Origin: Macrothele yani
Lineage: Eukaryota > Arthropoda > Arachnida > Araneae > Macrothelidae
Reading direction: 5' to 3'
Length of the DNA: 64,000 nt
Assembly (NCBI GenBank): GCA_039090855.1
Contig: CM077011.1
Location: 18,291,001 to 18,355,000, forward strand
Shown here: positions 57,052 to 64,000 of the stretch, piece after piece
How positions within the stretch are numbered: position 1 is the first letter of the stretch
Layout of the letters: each line of letters starts with the position of its first letter
Program-made: the position numbers and the translations under genes
Notes under the pieces: model-generated
Database searches by the model: none
What the model was told of the DNA's origin: nothing
The model's input: the letters and a program-made list of their open reading frames with translations, nothing else

Positions 57052-57645
57052 CTGCTGTATCGTCCTTTTTATCTATCATTCTTATCATATTCATACGTCA
57101 CTCACTGATCTCAATTGTGTTGCCAACATCATTCTTGTGAGAGAGAAGATATCACATTAAGTTCGGAAGGTGTAAAAGGAAAACAAACTCACATTTACAT
57201 AGGAAAAGTAACTAAAAATGAAAGTTATTTTAGAATATGTCACAACACACATATGCTGATTTTCTCTTTGAACTGCGTAGACCCCACTGAAACTGGGTTC
57301 GTTTGTAATAAGCAATACTCGTTTCGTTCGAGCATAATGTGGACTCTATTCACAGCAATATCGCACGTTCCCTCGTGCATCCCAATAAACAGCAGACATA
57401 TCAGCCAGCGAAACATTCTTGGCTACCCAAAACTCAAATTAGACGTCAGACCTCCTCCAGAGCCTTACGTTGCAGCATATTCAGCATTTGGAAGTGTGCC
57501 AACAGGGCTATAATGTGCGCATGATCTCTTCAGACTGCGCGATACAGTACTGACATTCCAGTACAATAGAATCGCCATAAGATGAAACACACTCATTTTC
57601 ATAAAAAGGGGAACCTCTGAAAGGAGTTGAGCTACGAATTTGAGT
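56562..57645. other. AT-rich DNA with a compound microsatellite
   Basis: (CA)n then (GA)n runs at 56990-57049. A plus-strand frame at 57115-57513 (132 codons) has mixed composition but no motif I recognise. Confidence 0.5.
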
Positions 57646-57649
57646 TTCT

Positions 57650-59540
57650 CAGGATATGTTTATTAGGCAACACAACATATGTCGAGCATCTCGGTGTCAT
57701 ACGTACCAGATGCGTCCACATACTTAATAGTCGGTGTGGCCACCTCTAGCTTGTGCTACTTGCTGTGTGTCTGGGACATCGAATCAAATAATGTGAATGG
57801 TGTTCTGTGAAATAACCAGCCAAAACCTATTGACCAGCCAGCATCAAGAGTTCAACGCGAGTTGCTGGCAGACTGCCGTACCACTGCTCCTGTCCTTTGC
57901 GCATGTCACAGAGATTTTTTTTTATTGGTGATAAATCTCGCGATCTAACAGAGTTGGGTAGGAATGCATTACAAAGCAATGGAAGTACATATTACAATTA
58001 AAATGTAAGGCATTACTAGGTAATGGAATTAATCTGTAATGAATTTCAATGAATAGGATATAATTCAATTATTTAATAATTCCATTCCAACGTAATGGAA
58101 TTATTTGGCAATGAAATTAAACTATTTGCAAATAATAATTGCATACTAATAGTTTATAGAAATGTACGTGTGCCAAAGGCTATGTCTAGACAAGTAGGCC
58201 ATGTAACATAGCAAACAGAGACCGAAGTGTCGTGTGGAATGTTCTAGAAGCGGCAAGAATGGGTTAGACGTTATGTTCTTGTTCTTTGTTGAAAACTAAG
58301 ATGAATTGTTTTTCTTGAATACTAAGATCACATGCAACGGCATTGATCTTTCTTTCATTTTTGTACTGTTTTCTAACCAAAATAAACAGCCCATTCGTAC
58401 TTACGTCGTACGTATTATTTCGTTCAAATTACTTTACTTGAAGCGAAGAAGTGACAACTACTCATGTCATACACATACAATCTTCAATACCTACATACAC
58501 GCATTTGAGGAGCGAGGGGTGGAACAATTGTCAAAAAACCCACACAACGTGTAAGGGTGAACTAGTTGCTGGTTTATTCACGTTGTATTGTTAATCATAA
58601 GTTATTGGTTAATTACCAACATATAGTTAACCATTACGATTATAAGGCGTAACTGCTTGCTACATGTCATTACAATTACCATGTAATTCTAATGACCAAT
58701 TCACCATTACCATGTAATGGTAATGCTATGGTTGTTCCCATTACATGCATTACCGATTAATTCAGTTACGATTTTACCCAACTCTGCGATGTGACCATCC
58801 ACAGCAGAGGTGGGAGGTTGTTATGCCTGAAGAAAACACGTGTTACAAAAAAAATGCGGTGTGGTATTGTCTTGCAGAAGTATGGCCCCGGGGATATCCT
58901 GCCGGTACGGAAAAAATACCGGCTGTAGAATGTAATTGACGCAAAGATCACTCATTATGGTGGTACGGACTCTCAAAAGTGGTGATCTGCGTACCAAATA
59001 GCAACCCAGGCGAGAATGACTTGTGTTATGGCGGTAGGCATAGTGCGCAGACACTTGTGCAAACGTTTCTACCCCAGTCGTCGGCGAACACAGATGCAGC
59101 CATTATTTTTGCCTAAACAAAAGCGTATTTCGTCCGAGAAATCGATATTGTGTCCTTCGTCATGCCACTACCTTTGTTCGAGACATTATTGCAGTCAGGC
59201 AGTCCGTGAAAGGTAGTATGAGGAGAGGCCAACAAGCCTGCAGTCCGAACTGTAATAGCCAGCGATGTACTGGCAAAACTGACATGGACGAATGTCACTG
59301 TTTGCCAGTGTGGCGCCATTGCCATGGGTGATGCAGAAGAGTCACTCAAAAACATCCTCATTAGAAGATATTTGTCCCTCCACGCTTTCTATGTAGGAAG
59401 TACAGAACCTGCTCTTTGTTTCATACCCTTTCTGCGTACTTACACATTCTTGCCGAAACGGACACACTGCGCTCCAAACGATCGGCAGTCTCCCGGAGGG
59501 AAGAACTACCGTTCCTTGTGTCATTAATGCGACTTCTGCT
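57650..59540 (-). mobile_element. Tc1-like remnant split by a hAT-type element
   Basis: On the minus strand at 58821-59054 a decayed central block is visible (YRQDIPGAILLQDNTTPH, second catalytic Asp). The flanking DNA from 59540 to 57650 follows the order of a Tc1-like transposase with frames broken throughout. The hAT-type insert at 57949-58786 separates the C-terminal part (57690-57940) from the rest. TIRs were not assigned; borders are approximate. Confidence 0.6.
57949..58786. mobile_element. hAT-type element with dense GTAAT/ATTAC subterminal repeats
   Basis: The termini CAGAGTTGGGTA and TACCCAACTCTG are exact complements, flanked by 8-bp duplications CGATCTAA (57941-57948) and CGATGTGA (58787-58794; 6 of 8 match). 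For ~150 bp inside each end, TAATG and CATTAC motifs recur every 8-12 bp, as in hAT subterminal transposase-binding zones. An 82-codon frame at 58306 shows no transposase motif, so it is non-autonomous. Confidence 0.82.
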
Positions 59541-59586
59541 GAACTCGCTTATGTGACTGTAAGACTGTTTTACACGACAAGACATT

Positions 59587-59690
59587 CTTACCCACTGCTG
59601 ACAAAGCACCGACACGCTGACTGAATCACGAGGTATCCTTACCCACTGCTGACAAAGTACCAACATGCTGACCGAATCACGTGGTTCGTA
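59587..59690 (+). repeat. 51-bp tandem duplication
   Basis: CTTACCCACTGCTGACAAAG followed by a CGACACGCTGACTGAATCAC-like segment occurs twice in tandem with few differences. Confidence 0.8.
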
Positions 59691-59734
59691 TAATAGAAAA
59701 CCGGCGGGATTTGTTTTTTTGAGAGTTTTTTTTT

Positions 59735-59950
59735 TTTTTTTTGATTGAGGTTTAACGACCACCGTGAGCAACTCAATTGGGTTTAAGCAGTCGCCCGTCC
59801 CTAATTTAGGGTCACTGGTTCCAGGGAAGGGAGAGAGCCAGTGCCGTAAGACAAACACAACATCCATGCCTGAGCGGGATATGAACCCGGACCCCTTACG
59901 GACAAATGATCAGAGGCCAGCGCCTTAGACCACTGCGCCACCGGGGTGGC
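59735..59950 (-). mobile_element. SINE1, first of a tandem pair
   Basis: Complete reverse copy with poly-T side at 59720-59745, body (GTTTAACGACCACCGTGAGC) and head complement (GAACCCGGACC, GCGCCACCGGGGTGGC). Confidence 0.9.
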
Positions 59951-60163
59951 TTTTGAGAGAGTTTAACGAGCACCGTAAGCAACTCGATGGGCTATAAACA
60001 GTCGCCCGTCCTTAATTTAGGGCCACCTACTCCAGGAGAGGGAGAGAGCCAGATCCGTAAGACAAACACAACATCCATGCCTCACTGGTATTCGAACCCG
60101 GACCCATCTCGGACGAGTGATCAGAAGCCATCGCTTAGACCACTGCGCCACCGAGGCGGCCAG
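59951..60163 (-). mobile_element. SINE1, second of a tandem pair
   Basis: Directly follows the previous copy in the same orientation, with body GTTTAACGAGCACCGTAAGC and head complement GAACCCGGACC and GCGCCACCGAGGCGGCC. About 12% divergence from its neighbour by eye. Confidence 0.9.
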
Positions 60164-60394
60164 TCGGTTTCCTGTCTATGATGCTGCGCGATCTGATTTG
60201 CCTGAACGCAGTACGCATGCGCCTATGACGCCGAAATGCTAATCATTTCTGCTATATTGTCTAATTAGCATATTTTGTGAAAACTCCTTTCTGCTGCTTT
60301 GTTTTCGTGAACATGGATGTACTAACAAATCTTGTCATTTCTATTTATTACAACATATTCGAACGCACATCGTGTTCAAAAAAGCACTATCCTA

Positions 60395-61760
60395 TTTTAG
60401 CACGCCTTTTGTAAAAAAAAAAAAAAAAAAAAGATCGTGTAATCCGTTTGTCCGTCCGTCCGTCCATCTGTCTGTGGGCACCATGTCTCTGGAACAAAAA
60501 TTGAAAAACTTCTTTTGCATTGGAAAGCTTGAAATATGCGAATGATAATCCTTTATCTCGTTTTTTTAGATGTACAATTTTGCTACTAAAGGGCATAAAT
60601 GCAGATGACATCAAATTCAAAATGCATTTTATTCCATATATTTGCTTCTAAACATCCGATTGAAAAAATTATTTTACCTTTCGATTCCATTTCTGTCGAC
60701 GATTACTTTACGTATAGTCACGTTTTCATGTTTTGCATAGATTTTCCTCTAGCGGACGTAAAATAAATTGCGTTTCCCCCGATATCTCTTCTTCTAAAAC
60801 TCCAATTTTAAATTTTTTTCTTCAGCGGATACAGCTCTTGATGGGAATTTTTTTGCATTTAATTTCTAATTTTTGGTAAAGAATGGTCTGGCTACCAGGG
60901 GGCGGAAGCGTTTATTTCTGCTTCTGATGTATTTACCACAAAATCTGAGCTTCTAAAATCTCAATTGAAAAAATACGTCCCTGGACCGACGCCACTCACG
61001 ACGATAAAGGGTTTTCGCAATATTTTGTTCTTAAAATAATGCATGGTTTCTCCACCACGGGGCGTAGACGTATATACTATTTTTGTCAATATCTCTTGCT
61101 TCTAATGGTCCAGTTTGAAAAATTCCTTTATTGGATAGTTTCCGGTTCGACATGGTTTTAATATAATTTCAAAATTTTCAAGTAATTCATAGACTTTTCG
61201 CTAGAAGGCGTAATGATAAATTGCGTTTTGCGCGATAACTCTGCTTGTAAAACTACGACTTAAAAATTCTTCTTGCACCTGATGCAGCTCCTGATGGGAA
61301 ATGTTTTTAATATACTTTCTAATATTTGGTAAAGAATGGTTTGACCAGCAGGGGACGTAAGTGTTATTGTAATTTCTGCTTCTGATTGCTTTTGCGGAAA
61401 AATCAGGGCACTTGAAAACTCGACTAAAAAAAAATATTTCCTGGACTGATACCGCTCATATCGAAAACTCTTTCGAAAATACTTTCTTCTTAAAATAATG
61501 CATGTTTTTCCCGTAACGAGACGTAGATGCACGTCTTATATTTGTCGATATTTCTGCTTCTAAGAGTCAGACTTTAAAAAATCTTTGTTTGAGAGTGTTT
61601 CCGCGGCGAACTGGTTCTCATATAATTTCAAATTTTCTTAACGCAGAAGTCTGCAATCAGAGGGCGTAAGATTACGATTCCGTTTGCAGCAATATCTGCG
61701 GGACTAAAAACCCGATTGGGAAACTTTTTTCGGTCAGGTACTACTGTTTTCCATACCGGT
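60395..61760 (-). repeat. Array E: reverse-oriented relative of array A
   Basis: It begins with TTTTAGCACGCCTTTTGTAA and a GTCCGTCCGTCCATC stretch (the reversed terminus of array A), then ~150-bp units. CTCF-like cores include TGGCTACCAGGGGGCGGAAG (60889-60908), CCACGGGGCGTAGACG (near 61053), GACCAGCAGGGGACGTAAG (near 61341) and TCAGAGGGCGTAAG (near 61656). The minus-strand frame at 61260-61532 mirrors frames in array A and is a by-product. Confidence 0.85.
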
Positions 61761-61865
61761 TCCACTGACTTTGAATTGTTTTGATAAATTTAATTAGTGT
61801 CATTACGAATTCAAGAGACGTGCTGATTATACCTGAAAATCGGTGTCATCTTTCTTGTTTAAACT

Positions 61866-62015
61866 ACCCACCACGTCGCCAGAGGCGAGGTCTCTGGTTA
61901 GTTGTCCAAGTTTGATACGGGTTCGAGTCACTGATTCAACATGAACTGTATGCCTGTCTTACAGTGCAGGCTCTTTTTCTTTCCTAGAATTGCTAATGGT
62001 GATCGCTAAACCATT
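61866..62015 (+). mobile_element. SINE1, highly degenerate copy
   Basis: CGTCGCCAGAGGCGAGGTCT, GGGTTCGAGTCAC, TGTCTTACAGTGCAGGCTCT, TTTCCTAGAATTG and GGTGATCGCTAAACCATT follow the SINE1 order. Confidence 0.6.
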
Positions 62016-63476
62016 AAGTGAAAACAAATGGAAGTCGCTTTGACTGCATTATCATTGTGTGTTAAAGAAATGAACAAGATAACGACTTTCATATCGAATT
62101 TCAATTTGTTTTTGCTTTGGAAACACAGGCCTAATTTTTTTTTTTTTTTACAAATTTCTGCAAAACAATAAATGTGGTCCTGAAGTAATGTTTTCTGTAT
62201 GTTCAATATATCCGACGCTTGTTCATTTCGACTGTAAATTTTTAAAGCAGTTTTATTTTTCGCCAAATCATTTCCGTGTTAATTCTTTGCCGGTGAACGA
62301 AAGATTGATTTTCTTTATATTTCTTCGTGAAAGGGTCAGAAAAGCTAACTTCATATTCAAAGGATTTGAGGGAACAATCCTTTGAGGTCTTTTTTTTCGT
62401 TTCTTTTTTTCCGGATGGAAGCAAGAGAAAGAAGTTAAAAAGATTTTGCAATCCACTGAGGAATACAAAAGGCATATTTTCCAAAGTTCAATTTTAAGAG
62501 AGCTTTCATCAGAACTCTACCAATACACTTATTTTATTCAATCTGTTTCCCCCTTCCGATCTTTGTAGTATTCTTTCTCTCTTTAATATGTCTGTCCTAC
62601 TCTTCGTGCCTTTAAAAGGTTTATCATCGGGCACTCTTTTCTATTTCCTTTCCTTCGATGCATTTTCTCAGTAATACCTCACCCTCATAGATTTGTATTC
62701 GAACGGACTCTTATTTTCTACTCACTGAGAGAGCTTTCTCAAGAAAGGTTCACCAAAGCCCAAGAATATTATGATTTTCGATTTCACCATCGCTTTAAGT
62801 GTTTCACAAAAAATAACTTGCTTTCTCCATTATTTCGGATTTTATGAGTAAGAAATACCGTACTGGGTACGCCATAATATTTTCCTCAAAAGTGTAATAG
62901 TACTTCCAAGTTCAGCATTGCCAAATACGAATGTTTGAGAAATAGTGCTTCCAAATGGATCAGAAAATGTAAAAGAGCCAATACTTTAAAACATACGAAA
63001 GTAATACAGCCTAATAAAGAATTTTCGAATTGTTTATCTCTTGAATTCGTTCTTTAAATTGGTGCAATGCAATTTTTCTCACATTTTGAAATCAAGCTTC
63101 GAGCGTTTCCTTAAGTCACCTTGAGAAATAGGTTTATGCTTTTTTCGTTTTTAAGACATTTGCTATTCTGCGCGTACGTATGGAAACTGGCACTGCAATG
63201 AATACAACTCAAGAAGAAATACGAACAAGCCAGCTATCTCGTTGTGGGATATGTTCTCAGTTGCAAAATTCGTACCATCCATACGTTTAAATTATAGTGA
63301 TTAGTACGCATGAGGAGGGGGGCTGTGTCTTCTCTAATTTTTTTTCATCCCTGTGAAATACTGTGGTTCAGTAATGAACAACTTTTGGAGAATTCACTTT
63401 TCCATTGGCCACAAGTTTTATGATTAATTTTCATATCTTCCCTATTTGGCTTTGATATACAGGTCTGTCAAATTGT
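62016..63476. other. AT-rich intergenic DNA
   Basis: No gene or repeat recognised. Frames at 62006-62484 are Lys/Phe-rich chance frames. Confidence 0.45.
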
Positions 63477-64000
63477 CAGACACTTGGACATATTTGTTAT
63501 TCAGCACTGCAGAGGCTGTTCTGGGGGGAGAGAGAATCCAGTTACATGTATTCCATCTACAGTTCCATATTTCTGTTCAGGCATTTTCAAATGCCAATTA
63601 GACCTTTTTTACACAGGGGATTCTTTGGAGACAGGTTCATATCGAGACAAGTTACACTTTTCAACTTCTATTTTGACGTCTGATTTGTCATTTAGACATT
63701 TTTGCACATGAGTTTTCATTCCAGAGACAATTCGTGGACATATTTATGTCAGACACTTGGACATATTTGTTCTTCAGCACTGCAGAGGCTGTTCTGGGGA
63801 GAGAGAGAATCCAGTTACATGTATTCCATCTACAGTTCCATATTTCTGTTCAGGCATTTTCAAATGCCAATTATACCTTTTTTACACAGGGGATTTTTTG
63901 GAGACAGGTTCATATCGAGACAAGTTACACTTTTAAACTTCTATTTTGACGTCTGGTTTGTCATTTAGACATTTTTGCACATGAGTTTTCATTCCAGAGA
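63477..64000 (+). repeat. 273-bp tandem duplication running off the window
   Basis: CAGACACTTGGACATATTTG at 63477 recurs at 63750. The following ~250 bp are nearly identical (CACTGCAGAGGCTGTTCTGG, GAGAATCCAGTTACATGTAT), and the second copy is cut by the window end. The two matching frames (63484-63711 and 63734-63949) only reflect the repeat. Confidence 0.92.

Noticed and set aside
56934..57140. Frame with a His-Thr then Arg-Glu run
   Set aside because: Translation of the (CA)n(GA)n microsatellite.

Overview
The window looks like a transposon-rich, gene-poor piece of an animal nuclear genome, most likely an arthropod and possibly a chelicerate. I base this on AT-rich intergenic DNA without operons, on introns with GT/AG borders, on tRNA-derived SINEs, and on many Tc1/mariner, RTE, CR1, I/R1, Penelope, hAT and piggyBac-type elements of the kind common in spiders and related animals. 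The taxonomic guess comes from memory of transposase families and is low confidence. I see no bacterial-style gene, rRNA gene, CRISPR array or confidently functional tRNA gene.

Layout. 0.5-2.7 kb: array of ~150-bp units whose GC-rich core resembles a CTCF site; its reverse-oriented relative lies at 60.4-61.8 kb. 3-9.4 kb: SINEs, two Tc1-like elements (the second carries a nested 5'-truncated LINE with a 14-bp target duplication), a mariner remnant and a piggyBac-type MITE. 11.4-12.0 kb: tRNA-headed SINEs, one built as a 98-bp perfect inverted repeat around a tRNA-like core. 12.5-17.4 kb: Tc1-like element, truncated CR1-like LINE, RT scrap, and a ~130-bp tandem array interrupted by another LINE; the inverted relative of that array lies at 23.4-24.4 kb. 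18.4-21.5 kb: a near full-length RTE-clade LINE (endonuclease plus reverse transcriptase). Its very similar 5'-truncated sister lies at 29.1-31.4 kb in the other orientation. 26.7-27.4 kb: a 31-bp minisatellite open in all three forward frames.

31.4-33.5 kb: Tc1-like element with nested LINE, then a SINE. 34.8-36.3 kb: Penelope-like remnant with a GIY-YIG endonuclease and a hammerhead-ribozyme-like core. 37.1 kb: an orphan candidate exon, then a hAT-type element. 40.6-41.4 kb: array of ~145-bp units carrying a DR1 nuclear-receptor-like motif. 41.5-48 kb: a run of Tc1/mariner elements, two of them separated by only 16 bp. 51-54.6 kb: the most unusual region, two convergent decayed genes, one apparently spliced and one encoding a PC4-like domain, headed by the same 16-nt CCAAT-containing motif in inverted orientation. 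A recent SINE sits in the first coding exon of the first gene. 55-60.2 kb: mariner and Tc1 remnants, a hAT-type insertion and SINEs. The window ends inside a 273-bp tandem duplication.

Almost every recognisable coding region is broken. The RTE family looks most recently active, because its two copies are nearly identical over more than 2 kb and differ mainly by single-base frameshifts. Nesting gives relative ages: SINE into mariner, LINE into Tc1, hAT into Tc1, MITE into SINE, and LINE into a tandem array. All calls were made by eye; none was checked against a database.
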